The notes: generated from the sequence alone by a model not told the origin. A stretch of DNA of 64,000 bases from Rhodomicrobium sp. Az07 (GCF_018619475.1 NZ_JAHFZG010000004.1:124001-188000); one strand, 5' to 3'. Counted from the stretch's first letter, positions 47,249 through 56,599 are shown. A program made the numbers and translations.

Positions 47249-47524
47249 CTATCGCATGAATGCGAATGGAATACATGTATTGGCAGCTGCGCGAGCTTCA
47301 GCGAAGACGGATTTCCGCCGCGCGTCGCCGCGTCGCGGGGAAACTGCTCGCTTCACCAGTCCCGCAGCCAGAAAAAGCGGAAAAGTGGCGATAAACATCA
47401 GCCGAAACTCCTGCGCCTCTCTCGCCCGTATGCGTGCGTGCGTATGGCAGTCTTGAGTGTTCAAGGAAGGCACTATATCCGCATCCTTCTCAGTCTTGCC
47501 CGATCCGAGATCAGCGGCCGTCAT
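47249..47524 (-). CDS. pufQ: PufQ-like small membrane protein
   Basis: The 91-residue frame lies between bchZ and pufB, where PufQ sits in other phototrophs. It has one membrane span ([18 protein letters not shown] near residues 41-58) followed by a basic stretch and [10 protein letters not shown], similar in layout to PufQ. Its ATG overlaps the bchZ stop (ATGA), supporting real, coupled translation. PufQ aids bacteriochlorophyll handling and complex assembly. Identity is by position and layout; overall sequence resemblance to Rhodobacter PufQ is weak. Confidence 0.65.
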   Translation of the reverse strand: MTAADLGSGKTEKDADIVPSLNTQDCHTHARIRAREAQEFRLMFIATFPLFLAAGLVKRAVSPRRGDARRKSVFAEARAAANTCIPFAFMR

Positions 47525-48972
47525 GCGGCCCTCCCATCGACGGACAGCGCAGTCGACTGACCAAGGCGCACCGCCGTAACTTTTGCTTCACCAGCCTCGC
47601 GCGCAGCTTTCTCCGCTGCATCCCGCAACCGCTTTGCCGCCGATATCCGCACAAGCACCGGCTGCGCCTCGACGAGGTCGTCGAACAGCGCCTTGGCGTC
47701 TTCATCCCAAGGAAGCTGACGCAGGAGCCGGGAAGGAGTGGCCTCGATCCGGTCCAGATCCTTCCCCAAAGGCAGAATATTGAAAAGTGCGTCGAACAAG
47801 GCGTTGCAGACTTCCTGCACGAGGTAGGTAGCGCCAGCGTAGCCCATAAAAGGCGTTCCCGTATGGCGACGAATGATCGCGCCCGGAAAAGAAGCGGGGA
47901 TATACATTGAGCGCCCACCCGCTTCGGCCAGGTACATGCGTTCGTTATACGAGCCGAACAGGATGAGAGGCGGCTTTTCGCGGATGAAACGACGCACTTC
48001 GTCGTTGTCGGTCTTCTTTCCGGTGAGTCGGGATACTGCGAAAGTACAAGGCAGGCCCATTTCGTCTTCGAGAAAATGGCGGACGCCGCGCGCATATGTC
48101 TCGTTCGCGACGATGGCGAAACTCGCCGTGCCGAAGAAGTCTTGCGTCACGGATCGCCAGAGATCCCAGAGCGGCTTGATGGTCGTCTGCTTTTCCCGCT
48201 CGATGAACGGTTCGGGATCGAGGCCGAGCGTCTCGCCAAGCGCGCGCAGGAACTTCGTCGTCGAGTGCAGCCCGATGGGAGCCTGAAGATAGGGCTTTTC
48301 GAGCGCTTCGCACAAAAGGCGGCCGAACTCGCGATAAAGGCAAACGTTCGCGTCTGCGTCGGCGAGGCGCGGAATGTCGTTCAGATGCGTGCCTTGCGGG
48401 AAGACGAGATTGACATCGGCTCCGATACCCTCGACCAGGCGGCGGATTTCCGCGAGATCGGACGGCGTGTTGAAAACGCCGTAGCTCGGCCCGATGATGT
48501 TTACGCGCGGCTTGGCGTCGGCAGCCTTCGGCTTCGCCTTGGCCTTCTTCTTGACGCCGTATTCCTTCCACAGCCAGACGAGCGCGCGATCGGCGCTCTG
48601 CCACTGGTCTTCGTCGATGGTGCGCGGAAGGAACCGCTGGATGTTCATGCCCTCGGGCGTCACACCGCCGCCGATCATCTCCGCGATGGAGCCTGTGACG
48701 ACGACGCTCGGCACTCTGGGGTCGAGAACCTTGTGGGCGCGTCTCATGGCCCCTTCGGTGCCGGTCTTGCCGAGTTCTTCCTCGGACAGCCCCGTGACCA
48801 CGATGGGAAGCTCGTGCGGGGGGAGCGCGTTCGTGTAATGCAGCACCGCCGTAACGGGCAGGTTTTCGCAGCCGACCGGCCCGTCGATGATGACCTGAAG
48901 CCCCTTCACGGCCGTGAAGACGTAGACCGCGCCCCAATAGCCGCCAGCTCTGTCGAGATCCGCGATCAGCAT
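47521..48972 (-). CDS. bchZ: Chlorophyllide a reductase subunit Z
   Basis: The 483-residue catalytic subunit of chlorophyllide a oxidoreductase is related to nitrogenase NifK-type proteins. It starts [19 protein letters not shown] and has GPVGCENLP near residues 32-40 with a cluster-ligand cysteine. With BchX and BchY it reduces ring B. It overlaps bchY by 7 bp and the pufQ-like gene by 4 bp, so the series is tightly coupled. Confidence 0.97.
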   Translation of the reverse strand: MLIADLDRAGGYWGAVYVFTAVKGLQVIIDGPVGCENLPVTAVLHYTNALPPHELPIVVTGLSEEELGKTGTEGAMRRAHKVLDPRVPSVVVTGSIAEMIGGGVTPEGMNIQRFLPRTIDEDQWQSADRALVWLWKEYGVKKKAKAKPKAADAKPRVNIIGPSYGVFNTPSDLAEIRRLVEGIGADVNLVFPQGTHLNDIPRLADADANVCLYREFGRLLCEALEKPYLQAPIGLHSTTKFLRALGETLGLDPEPFIEREKQTTIKPLWDLWRSVTQDFFGTASFAIVANETYARGVRHFLEDEMGLPCTFAVSRLTGKKTDNDEVRRFIREKPPLILFGSYNERMYLAEAGGRSMYIPASFPGAIIRRHTGTPFMGYAGATYLVQEVCNALFDALFNILPLGKDLDRIEATPSRLLRQLPWDEDAKALFDDLVEAQPVLVRISAAKRLRDAAEKAAREAGEAKVTAVRLGQSTALSVDGRAA

Positions 48973-50561
48973 CCCATGGCCTCCTTCGGGAGGTCGGTCG
49001 CCGACGGCTTCTTCAACGGCAATTCCTTGACCTTCGCGGGCTCCTTCGGAGCCTCATCGAACACACCGGCCTGGTAGCCCGTGCCGACGCTGCCGAAGAA
49101 CGCCTTCATCTCCTCGAAGCGGGCCTTGCTGGCGATGGCGGCGTTGACCACCTGCGCGAGCGAGCCGGCGCCTGCAACGCCCATGAGCGGGCGAGCGGAT
49201 ATGAGGTTGGTGAAATAGAGGCCGGGAATCGCGTTCGCCTTCGCGTGCTGCACGACGGGCGTCGTTCCGATGGCAAGGTCGGGATGGAACTCGTCCACCG
49301 CCGCGATATCCTGTTCGAGCGAGGCGCGATATTGCACGCGCACGCCCTTCGATACGAGCCATTCGCGGTCCGATTCGGACCACCGCGTCTTCGGGCAGGC
49401 TGTGCCGACATAGGGCACGTCGGCGCCGCTTTCGATCAGCATGCGCGCGACGAGCAACTCCGAGCCTTCATAGCCGGAAACGGTGATGCGGCCCTTGACC
49501 GGCGCCTTCGCGAGCGCGGTGCGCACGGCGGGCAGGATGCGGTTCAGGGCTGCGTCGACCTTGTCGCGCGCGACGCCGCAAAGCTCGCCGATGGCGAGAA
49601 GCCAGCTTGCCGTGCCGTCATAGCCGACCGGCGCGGAGCCTGTGATCGAGCGACCAGCCGCCTCGAATTCGCGGAAGGACGCAGTATAAAATGGATGGAT
49701 CGCGGCGACGGCGGCACAGTCGAGCGCGGCGTAAAGCTCGCGCCACTCGCGCGTCGGCACGACCGGCCCGGCGGCGAGGCCGAGCGGCTCAAGCATCATG
49801 CCGATGGTGACGGGGTCGGCCGGGAACATCTCGCCGACAAGCGTAATGGTCGGCTTTTCGGAGCGACCACCGCGCGGTGCCTGCACCGGGCCCGCCTCGG
49901 CCTCGCCGCGCGCATAGCGCAACATCGCGCCGGACAGCACATCCTTCGCTTCCGCATGCGTCGGTACGCCGAAGCCCGGCACGTCGATGCCTACGATGCG
50001 GACGCCGTTGATCTCCTTCGGCAGGAGACGCAGCGGAACGCCGGAGGCGGACGGAACGCAAAGGTTGGTGACGACGATCGCGTCGTACTGATCCGGGTCG
50101 GCGAGCTTGTGAACAGCGTCGCGGATGTCTTCGAAGAGTTTGCCGGTGACGAGCGTTTCCGAACTGAAGGGAACGTAGCCGACGGTGCGTTTCGCGCCGT
50201 AAAAATGAGAGGTGAAGGTCAGGCCGTAAACGCAACAGGCGGAGCCTGAGAGAACCGTCGCAGTGCGGCGCATGCGAAGCCCGATGCGGAGCGACCCGAA
50301 GGCCGGACACATGGTCTGCGGCTGGTCGTGCGGGCCTTGCGGATAGTCCTTCGCGAACTGCTCCAGAAGCTCGCTTTGGCCAGCAGCCGCAGCCGCCTTC
50401 TTCATCTCCGCCGCGCCCGCATGACAGCCGACGCCAGCGGTGACGTCGACGCCCGCCTCAGCCTTGACGGCCGACGCCTCCGCAACCGCGACCCGTCCGG
50501 CGTCGTCGTAAACGACTTCGCCGGAGGCGGCTTCTGAGGATTGGCGTTCAAGTGCTGTCAT
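48966..50561 (-). CDS. bchY: Chlorophyllide a reductase subunit Y
   Basis: The 531-residue NifD-related partner of BchZ has a variable N-terminal part of about 80 residues, then [19 protein letters not shown] and [28 protein letters not shown], which carry the cluster-binding cysteines. I chose the ATG at 50561 over a TTG at 50573; AAGGCAG lies 14 bases upstream. It follows bchX by 18 bp. Confidence 0.96.
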   Translation of the reverse strand: MTALERQSSEAASGEVVYDDAGRVAVAEASAVKAEAGVDVTAGVGCHAGAAEMKKAAAAAGQSELLEQFAKDYPQGPHDQPQTMCPAFGSLRIGLRMRRTATVLSGSACCVYGLTFTSHFYGAKRTVGYVPFSSETLVTGKLFEDIRDAVHKLADPDQYDAIVVTNLCVPSASGVPLRLLPKEINGVRIVGIDVPGFGVPTHAEAKDVLSGAMLRYARGEAEAGPVQAPRGGRSEKPTITLVGEMFPADPVTIGMMLEPLGLAAGPVVPTREWRELYAALDCAAVAAIHPFYTASFREFEAAGRSITGSAPVGYDGTASWLLAIGELCGVARDKVDAALNRILPAVRTALAKAPVKGRITVSGYEGSELLVARMLIESGADVPYVGTACPKTRWSESDREWLVSKGVRVQYRASLEQDIAAVDEFHPDLAIGTTPVVQHAKANAIPGLYFTNLISARPLMGVAGAGSLAQVVNAAIASKARFEEMKAFFGSVGTGYQAGVFDEAPKEPAKVKELPLKKPSATDLPKEAMGC

Positions 50562-50579
50562 GTGAACTCGCAAACTGCC

Positions 50580-51590
50580 TTATGCTACGTCGTAAACGAT
50601 TTCGAGGGAGGGCTTCTCGACGATCTCGTGCCCGCGCATGTCGGACTGCGATGCCGGTTCGAGCACGATTCCACGGCCGACCGCATCACCTTTGAACAGA
50701 TTCAGCAAACCGTCCTGCGAAAGAGGCGTCGGACGCACCGGCGGCGCTATGGCCACATTGGTGGCGAGCGTCTCGAACACCGGCCCCCAGGTCGTGCCGG
50801 GAATGCCAACGATCTGATAATTCGCGCTCATTCGGCGCAGTTCTTCATGCTGCGGGATCGCCGACAGAATCGGAATGCCGACCGCTTCGGCGAAAGCCTG
50901 CGCTTCGCCCGTGCCATCGTCCTTGTTGATGACGATGCCAGCGACGCCGACATTGCCGCCGAGCTTGCGGAAATATTCCACCGCCGAACAGACGTTGTTC
51001 GCCACATAGAGAGACTGAAGGTCGTTCGAGCCGACGATGATCACCTTCTGGCACATGTCGCGGGCGATCGGCAGACCGAAGCCGCCGCAAACCACGTCGC
51101 CCAGAAAGTCGAGCAGCACGTAGTCGAAGCCCCATTCGTGGAAGCCGAGCTTCTCCAGCGTCTCGAAGCCGTGGATGATGCCGCGCCCGCCGCAGCCGCG
51201 CCCCACTTCCGGGCCGCCGAGCTCCATGGCGAAAACGCCGTCGCGCTTGAAGCACACATCCTCAATGCGCAGCTCCTCGCCGGCGGCCTTCTTCCTCGAC
51301 GAGGTCTCGATGATGGTCGGCGTGGCGCGCCCGCCGAACAGAAGCGATGTCGTATCGCTTTTCGGGTCGCAGCCGATGAGAAGCACGCGCTTGCCCTGCT
51401 GGGCCATCATGTAGGACAGGTTCGAGAGCGTGAAGCTCTTGCCGATGCCGCCCTTGCCGTAGATCGCGATGATCTGCGTTTCTTTCTTGACCTCGCCCGT
51501 AGGCACGGCTGCGGGCTCTTCGTGAGCCTCGGCGCGAAGCTGCGCCGCCTGCCGTTCGAGGGCGTTGGCTTCGTTGGCGTCAAGGCTCAT
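50580..51590 (-). CDS. bchX: Chlorophyllide a reductase iron protein subunit X
   Basis: This 336-residue NifH-like ATPase passes electrons to BchYZ. The P-loop GKGGIGKS lies near residues 45-52. Cluster-bridging cysteines lie in GRGCGGRG and DVVCGGFG. I chose the ATG at 51590, which overlaps the bchC stop (ATGA) and follows GGAG; a TTG at 51605 is the alternative. Confidence 0.97.
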   Translation of the reverse strand: MSLDANEANALERQAAQLRAEAHEEPAAVPTGEVKKETQIIAIYGKGGIGKSFTLSNLSYMMAQQGKRVLLIGCDPKSDTTSLLFGGRATPTIIETSSRKKAAGEELRIEDVCFKRDGVFAMELGGPEVGRGCGGRGIIHGFETLEKLGFHEWGFDYVLLDFLGDVVCGGFGLPIARDMCQKVIIVGSNDLQSLYVANNVCSAVEYFRKLGGNVGVAGIVINKDDGTGEAQAFAEAVGIPILSAIPQHEELRRMSANYQIVGIPGTTWGPVFETLATNVAIAPPVRPTPLSQDGLLNLFKGDAVGRGIVLEPASQSDMRGHEIVEKPSLEIVYDVA

Positions 51591-52552
51591 GCTAACGTTC
51601 TCCAATCTAATACCATCTTGAGACAGGCCGGATCTTCGAACGCCGTGCGATATGCGGCAGGCGCATTGTCAGCAGAAACGCGATGCGTGATTAGCCCGTC
51701 AAACGACAAAAGGCCGCTGTCCACGAGTTTCGACACGGACTGGATGTCGGCCTTTTGCCACTGTGCGGCGACCCGGAACCGCGCTTCCTTCATGAAGGCG
51801 GGCGGGAAGCTGAAGGAGAGCCGGTCGGCATAGAAACCGGCGAGAATGATTTCACCGCCGGGCGCGAGCCGCGCTACGAGCGAGTCGATGATGGTCGAGT
51901 CGCCGCTCACGTCGCAGATGACCCGATAATCGCGGCGCGGATCCTGATCGGGATCGACAACCGTATATCCTTGCGCGCCATCGAAACGCGCGGGATTCTT
52001 TTCCCAGACCGTCGGCTCTGGCGCGCCGCTCGCGACCACGATGCGCGCGATGAGACGGCCGAGAACGCCGTGACCGATGATCAGGTCGGCGGGCACGCCC
52101 TTGTCCGAGAACGCCGCGTGATGAGCGGTTGCCGAGAGAGCGAACAGGATGCCCTGCTCGCCAAGGCTTTCGGCAATCGAAATGGCGCGCGCTCCCGGCA
52201 TCACGATGCGGGAGGCGGTGCCGCCGAATAAGCCGCGAACGTCGCCGTAACAATTTGCGCCGGGGATGAACACGCGCTCGCCAACGGAAATTCCGGCGGC
52301 CGGACCCGCCCATGAAATGCGGCCCACGGACTCATAGCCCGGAACAAGCGGATAGCCCATGCCCGGAAAATGCGGCATGCGCCCGGTGTAAAGGAGGCGT
52401 TCCGTGCCCGTGCTGATCCCGCTCCACTCGACGTCGATGACGACATCGGCATCCCCCGGAGACGGAAGCGCAAGCCGCCGCAGGCCGAGCTTTTCGGGCT
52501 CTTCCAGAACGACCGCTAAAGTCTCGGTTGGGAACTCTTGAAGGAGGGCCAT
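51587..52552 (-). CDS. bchC: 3-hydroxyethyl bacteriochlorophyllide a dehydrogenase
   Basis: The 321-residue alcohol dehydrogenase-like enzyme oxidises the C3 hydroxyethyl group to acetyl in bacteriochlorophyll a synthesis. It has ADVVIDVEWSGISTGTERLLYTG near the N-terminus and LIIGHGVLGRLIARI as the nucleotide-binding motif near residue 158. It lacks typical structural zinc cysteines, as usual for BchC. It heads the bchCXYZ-puf series and is preceded by a promoter with two PpsR-type sites. Confidence 0.96.
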   Translation of the reverse strand: MALLQEFPTETLAVVLEEPEKLGLRRLALPSPGDADVVIDVEWSGISTGTERLLYTGRMPHFPGMGYPLVPGYESVGRISWAGPAAGISVGERVFIPGANCYGDVRGLFGGTASRIVMPGARAISIAESLGEQGILFALSATAHHAAFSDKGVPADLIIGHGVLGRLIARIVVASGAPEPTVWEKNPARFDGAQGYTVVDPDQDPRRDYRVICDVSGDSTIIDSLVARLAPGGEIILAGFYADRLSFSFPPAFMKEARFRVAAQWQKADIQSVSKLVDSGLLSFDGLITHRVSADNAPAAYRTAFEDPACLKMVLDWRTLA

Positions 52553-52578
52553 GGCGCACTAAGTCTCTTCGGAAGCCG

Positions 52579-52622
52579 TGTCATCCTAGCTTGACCGACT
52601 TATATGTCAATTCAAACTTACA
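52579..52622 (-). promoter_or_regulatory. Tandem PpsR/CrtJ operator at the bchC promoter
   Basis: Two palindromes lie exactly 8 bp apart: TGTCATCCTAGCTTGACC (52579-52596, imperfect) and TGTCAATTCAAACTTACA (52605-52622, perfect TGT-N12-ACA). This is the established PpsR/CrtJ arrangement for aerobic repression of bchC. On the minus strand they overlap the core promoter described separately. Confidence 0.88.
52583..52610 (-). promoter_or_regulatory. Sigma-70-type promoter of bchC
   Basis: Reading the minus strand, TTGACA (52605-52610) as -35 and TAGGAT (52583-52588) as -10 are separated by 16 bp. Each element lies inside one of the two PpsR palindromes, so repressor and polymerase would exclude each other. 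Confidence 0.75.
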
Positions 52623-52635
52623 CTCGTTCTAGATG

Positions 52636-53760
52636 TCAAGATGTGGCTGCGAGCACGCGGACGAGAAGCGGCTGATGGGTCGCACGGCGCCTGACAGTCT
52701 TGAAGCCGGCGCGTTGCAGCAGGTCGCGAAGCTGCGCCTCGGTGCGGGGCCTGCCGCGTCCCATTGCCATCAGATAGAGGCTGAAATAGGCCGCGACCTT
52801 CTCGGCGCCGCGCGTTCCCGCCATCGGTTCGGCCACGACAAGCACGCCGCCCGGCGGCAACGCGGCGCGCACTGACGAAAGGATCGCAAGCCCGGTGTCA
52901 TCGTCATGGTCGAGCAGCACGCGAACGAGCGTCACGACGTCCGCGCCCTTGGGCAACTCCTTGGTGAAATCGCCGCCCGCCGCTTTCGCGCGGTGAGCGA
53001 GGTTCGCCGCCTTGAATTTCGCATCGGCGAGATCGGCCACGGCGGGCACGTCGAACAGAACGAGGTCGAGGCCGGGCACGCGCCTTGCCGCCGCGCGCAG
53101 GAATGTGCCGTCGCCGCCGCCGACATCCATGAGACAACGGTGGCGCGTGAAATCGTAGGCGTCGAGCACTTCTTCGGCGATGGCGGGCTGCGTCGCCGCC
53201 ATCAGCGCCGTGTAGGCGGAAACCGCGTCGCGGTCCGCACCGGTGTCGCCCTCGGCATAGGGCCAGTAGGAGGCGAGATGCGTGCCCTTGTCGGCTGTGG
53301 AGGCAACCGCCGCGCCATGCGCCTTCGCCTCGCCGCGCAGCAGCGCAACCGGGTCGATGAGATCGCGATAGACGAGGCCGTGATGCTCCACCATCGCGGT
53401 GAGGCCGGGGCTCGCCAGCACCGCCGCGCCGAGCCGCCCGAGGCCGTAACGCCCGCCGCTCCGCTCCTCCACCAGCCGCAAGGCGACCGCCGCCGTCAGA
53501 AGCCGCGCCGTGGCGTCCTCGCCAAGCCCGAGCCGCCGCGCGATTTCGTCCCGCGAGAGCGGTCCCGCGCGCAGGTGATCGAACAGACGAAGCCGAACGC
53601 ACGCCAGCAGCACTTGCGAATAGATAAAACCGGAGCAAAGATCGAAGAGCGCCCCCGCCTCGCGGCGCGCGATGGGGCGCGTCAGCGGGAACGTCTCGGC
53701 GAAACGGATGAAGCGCGGGCTCGACAGCACCCGGTCGCGGAACGCAAACACGCGATCCAT
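52636..53760 (-). CDS. crtF: Demethylspheroidene O-methyltransferase
   Basis: The 374-residue SAM-dependent enzyme methylates the C1 hydroxyl group of acyclic carotenoids, leading to spheroidene or spirilloxanthin-type pigments. It has an N-terminal dimerisation helix domain and the SAM motif MDVGGGDGTFLRA near residues 208-220. The late HDDDTGLAILSSVR segment holds acid residues of the catalytic region. I chose the ATG at 53760. It lies just upstream of bchC, with 83 bp between, and divergent from crtD. Confidence 0.93.
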   Translation of the reverse strand: MDRVFAFRDRVLSSPRFIRFAETFPLTRPIARREAGALFDLCSGFIYSQVLLACVRLRLFDHLRAGPLSRDEIARRLGLGEDATARLLTAAVALRLVEERSGGRYGLGRLGAAVLASPGLTAMVEHHGLVYRDLIDPVALLRGEAKAHGAAVASTADKGTHLASYWPYAEGDTGADRDAVSAYTALMAATQPAIAEEVLDAYDFTRHRCLMDVGGGDGTFLRAAARRVPGLDLVLFDVPAVADLADAKFKAANLAHRAKAAGGDFTKELPKGADVVTLVRVLLDHDDDTGLAILSSVRAALPPGGVLVVAEPMAGTRGAEKVAAYFSLYLMAMGRGRPRTEAQLRDLLQRAGFKTVRRRATHQPLLVRVLAATS

Positions 53761-53785
53761 CAACGTGTCAAAGTTGCTTCGTTTA

Positions 53786-53797
53786 TGCAAATTTGCA
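53786..53797. promoter_or_regulatory. Perfect palindrome in the crtF-crtD divergent region
   Basis: TGCAAATTTGCA is a perfect 12-base palindrome in the AT-rich part of the 157-bp region between crtF and crtD. It could be a regulator site or part of the promoters. No complete TGT-N12-ACA site was found here. Confidence 0.4.
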
Positions 53798-53917
53798 ATA
53801 TTTCGAGAGAGAGTCACCGCGCGTGGCCTGTGCGTTCTGCTTTTTGTCCCAAGCCCTGCCGTCACTTCTGGACGGTCACCGGTCGGCGTGTCAACGCCGT
53901 TCTTGCGGGAGATTCAT

Positions 53918-55486
53918 TTGCCGGAGACTCGTGTCGTTATCGTCGGGGCGGGGATAGGCGGGCTGTCCGCCGCCGTGAACCTCGCCGCCGAAGGATTTGC
54001 CGTCACCGTGGTCGAGAAATTCGACAAGCCGGGCGGCAAGATGCGCGAAGTCCACGCAGGCGGCGTGGCCATCGATGCGGGGCCTACTGTCTTCACCATG
54101 CGCGAGGTCTTCGAGGCCATCTTCGAGAAGGCAGACGCGTCGCTTTCCGATTATCTCACCGTCAGGCCCGCCGAAATCATCGCTCGGCATGCCTGGGAGG
54201 ACGGAAGCACGCTCGATCTTTTCGCGGATGAAGCGCGCAGCTTCGACGCGATCGCGGATTTCGCGGGCATTGAAAACGCGCTAGGCTACCGCGCCTTCTG
54301 CCGCGAGGCGGCGGAAATCTACCGCATCCTCGACCGTTCGTTCATCCGCGCGCAGAAGCCGAGCCTGCCGAAACTGATCTGGCGCGTCGGGCCACTCGCC
54401 TTTTCCGACCTCTGGCGCATGAATCCTTACGAAACGTTCTGGAACGCCGTTTGCCGCCACATGAGCGACCCGCGGCTACGCCAGCTTTTCGCGCGATACT
54501 CCACCTATTGCGGCGCCTCGCCCTTCGCCACGCCCGCCACGCTGATGCTCGTCGCCCATGTCGAACAGCAGGGCGTGTGGCTCGTGGAAGGCGGCATGCA
54601 CAAGATCGCCAGTGCGCTCGAAGCGCTCGGGCGGCGGCTCGGCGTCGTCTACCGCTACGGCAAGGAAGTGGCCGCGGTCACCGCCGAATTCGGGCGGGCA
54701 TCCGGCGTGCGTCTTGCGAGCGGCGAGCATATCGCCGCCGACGCCGTTGTGCTGAACGCCGACCCTTCCCCCGTCGCCGCCGGTCGTCTCGGCCGCGATG
54801 CCGCGAGCGCCACGCGCCGCGTTCCGCCTCGCCGCCGTTCGCTGTCCGCGCTGACACTTGCCTTTCAGGCCGAAGTTTCGGGATTGCCCCTTGCGCGGCA
54901 TACCGTCTTCTTTCCAGCGGCGCCATATCACCTAGAATTCGACGCTATTTTCAGGCAGCGAAAACTTCCGTCCGCGCCAACGGTTTATCTCTGCGCGCAG
55001 GATCGCGATGGACGCGGCGAGCGAAGCGGAAACGGAGCCGAGCGTTTCCTGACCGTCGTCAACGCGCCTGCCCTTTTCAATGGTTCCGGCCTGAGCCTAG
55101 CGGAGATCGAAGAATGCGAGACGAAGACTTTCCGGCTGATGGAAACATGCGGCCTCACGCTTCGCCCGCTGCCGGGGGCGCTGGTGAGAACCACGCCGCA
55201 GGATTTCGAGAACCTCTTGCCGGGAACGGGGGGAGCGATCTACGGCCGGGCTTCGCACGGCTGGATGGCGTCGTTCCAGAGACAGGGGATACGCTCGGCG
55301 ATGCCGGGCCTCTATTTCGCGGGGGGGAGCGTTCATCCGGGGCCGGGCATTCCGATGGCGGCGCTGTCTGGCGCTCTCGCATCGGAGGCGCTGGTTGCGG
55401 ACCTCGCTTTGCCGAGACTGTTGCGCCGAATGGCTACGCCTGGTGGTATGTCGATGCGTTCAGTGCAGACCATCGCTACGGACTGA
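53918..55486 (+). CDS. crtD: Methoxyneurosporene (hydroxyneurosporene) desaturase
   Basis: The 522-residue phytoene desaturase-family flavoprotein introduces the C3,4 double bond in methoxylated carotenoids. It begins VVIVGAGIGGLSAAVNLAAEG (dinucleotide fold), has DAGPTVFTM near residue 48 and the C-terminal FAD motif GLYFAGGSVHPGPGIPMAALSG. I chose the TTG at 53918 with GGGAG six bases upstream, since the longer frame to 53672 reads through the crtF promoter region. The last ~25 residues after SEALVADLALPRL are not family-like and overlap crtC coding sequence. Confidence 0.92.
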   Translation: MPETRVVIVGAGIGGLSAAVNLAAEGFAVTVVEKFDKPGGKMREVHAGGVAIDAGPTVFTMREVFEAIFEKADASLSDYLTVRPAEIIARHAWEDGSTLDLFADEARSFDAIADFAGIENALGYRAFCREAAEIYRILDRSFIRAQKPSLPKLIWRVGPLAFSDLWRMNPYETFWNAVCRHMSDPRLRQLFARYSTYCGASPFATPATLMLVAHVEQQGVWLVEGGMHKIASALEALGRRLGVVYRYGKEVAAVTAEFGRASGVRLASGEHIAADAVVLNADPSPVAAGRLGRDAASATRRVPPRRRSLSALTLAFQAEVSGLPLARHTVFFPAAPYHLEFDAIFRQRKLPSAPTVYLCAQDRDGRGERSGNGAERFLTVVNAPALFNGSGLSLAEIEECETKTFRLMETCGLTLRPLPGALVRTTPQDFENLLPGTGGAIYGRASHGWMASFQRQGIRSAMPGLYFAGGSVHPGPGIPMAALSGALASEALVADLALPRLLRRMATPGGMSMRSVQTIATD

Positions 55487-56379
55487 CAATCATCGCGTTC
55501 ATCGGCAGCGTCTTCTCGCCGTACTACGCGAAGGAACGCCGCCGCGCGATCGTCGATCCGGCGCAGCATTGCTCCATCAATGTCGCTGTTTATGGCCGGG
55601 GCGTTGCACGCTGGGCGATGACCGAGCGATGCCGCCATGCGCTCGGCGCGACGCCTGACCTTCTCGCCGTGGGACCGTCGAGCCTTTCGTGGGACGGAAC
55701 GCGCCTCACCGTGAACATCGACGAGAAAGCGCCGGTCACGGGGCTGCCCGTTCGAGGCGTCGTCACGCTCGAACCCGAAATACGCAGCGACTTCGCCTCC
55801 GATTTCGGCACGGGCGGCCGCCATCTCTGGGCGCCGATTGCGCCGCGCGCGCGGGTGGAAGCGCGTTTCGACGCGCCCGCCGTGTCGTGGACGGGCACCG
55901 GCTATTTCGACACCAATCGAGGCGACGAGCCGCTGGAGAACGGCTTCTCCTACTGGAACTGGTCGCGTGCCTGCCTCTCCGACAGCGCCGTGATGCTCTA
56001 CGAGGGAGTCCGGCAGAATCGCGAGAAGTTCAATATGGGCATCAGGATCGCGGCTGACGGCAGCGTCAGCCCGGTGGAATTTCACGAGCGCCGCGATCTT
56101 CCGCCCACGCGCTACTGGAAGATGCCGCGCGAAACGCGGGTCGACGCGGGCCACACCGCGAACGTCGTGCAGACGCTCGAAGACACGCCGTTCTATTCGC
56201 GCTCCATGATCGCCACGCACCTTCTCGGCGAGCCGGTACATGCGATGCACGAAAGCGTTTCGCTCGACAGGTTCCGCAAGCGCTGGGTGCAATCGCTGCT
56301 CGGCTGGCGCATGCCGCGCGTGACGCTTCAGGGGAGTTCCCGAGGAGTCTTCGGAATGGACCGGGAGAAATATGAATAA
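55408..56379 (+). CDS. crtC: Carotenoid 1,2-hydratase (hydroxyneurosporene synthase)
   Basis: CrtC adds water to the carotenoid end group. Conserved segments run from FAETVAPNGYAWWYVDAFS (codons from 55408) through FIGSVFSPYYA, DTNRGDEPLENGFSYWNWSRA and the C-terminal HESVSLDRFRKRWVQSLLGWRMPR. The coordinate 55408 marks the first conserved codon, not a proven start: no ATG, GTG or TTG lies in this frame between 55147 and the ATG at 55618. The first part overlaps crtD out of frame by 79 bases. A frameshift, an unusual start or the far ATG at 55147 are the alternatives. Confidence 0.82.
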   Translation, partial: FAETVAPNGYAWWYVDAFSADHRYGLTIIAFIGSVFSPYYAKERRRAIVDPAQHCSINVAVYGRGVARWAMTERCRHALGATPDLLAVGPSSLSWDGTRLTVNIDEKAPVTGLPVRGVVTLEPEIRSDFASDFGTGGRHLWAPIAPRARVEARFDAPAVSWTGTGYFDTNRGDEPLENGFSYWNWSRACLSDSAVMLYEGVRQNREKFNMGIRIAADGSVSPVEFHERRDLPPTRYWKMPRETRVDAGHTANVVQTLEDTPFYSRSMIATHLLGEPVHAMHESVSLDRFRKRWVQSLLGWRMPRVTLQGSSRGVFGMDREKYE

Positions 56380-56439
56380 AAAGTAGCACTCCCCTTCAAT
56401 AACTGTGGAAACAAACGGCCGTTATTTGTTTGTACGATA

Positions 56440-56459
56440 CGAATCGGGCTCACGATTCG
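56440..56459. promoter_or_regulatory. Inverted repeat upstream of the small basic peptide gene
   Basis: CGAATCG at 56440-56446 and CGATTCG at 56453-56459 form a 7-bp inverted repeat with a six-base spacer, 36 bp before the small peptide gene. It is the size of a repressor operator or a short hairpin; no regulator is assigned. Confidence 0.4.
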
Positions 56460-56494
56460 ATGTCCGCAACATATTGCTAAGGGGCAATAAGACG

Positions 56495-56599
56495 ATGGCG
56501 AAGAAACCAGCAGCTCCGAAACCCGCCGCGAAGCCGGCTACGGCCAAGGCCGCCGCCGCTCCGGCGAAGGCTGCTCCGAAGGCGAAGAAGGGCAAGTAG
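56495..56599 (+). CDS. Lys/Ala/Pro-rich 34-residue peptide
   Basis: This short frame encodes MAKKPAAPKPAAKPATAK... and ends KAKKGK, composed almost wholly of Ala, Lys and Pro. It resembles the tails of histone H1-like or HU-type proteins and could bind nucleic acid. An AAGGGG site lies 11 bases upstream of the ATG at 56495 and an inverted repeat sits just before that. It is separated from crtC by 115 bp. Low complexity leaves some doubt that it is translated. Confidence 0.6.
   Translation: MAKKPAAPKPAAKPATAKAAAAPAKAAPKAKKGK

Noticed and set aside
54451-55407. Upstream extension of the crtC frame across crtD
   Set aside because: The residues are Arg/Ala/Gly-rich and match nothing, while the crtD frame there has strong family motifs; only the part from about 55408 looks like CrtC.
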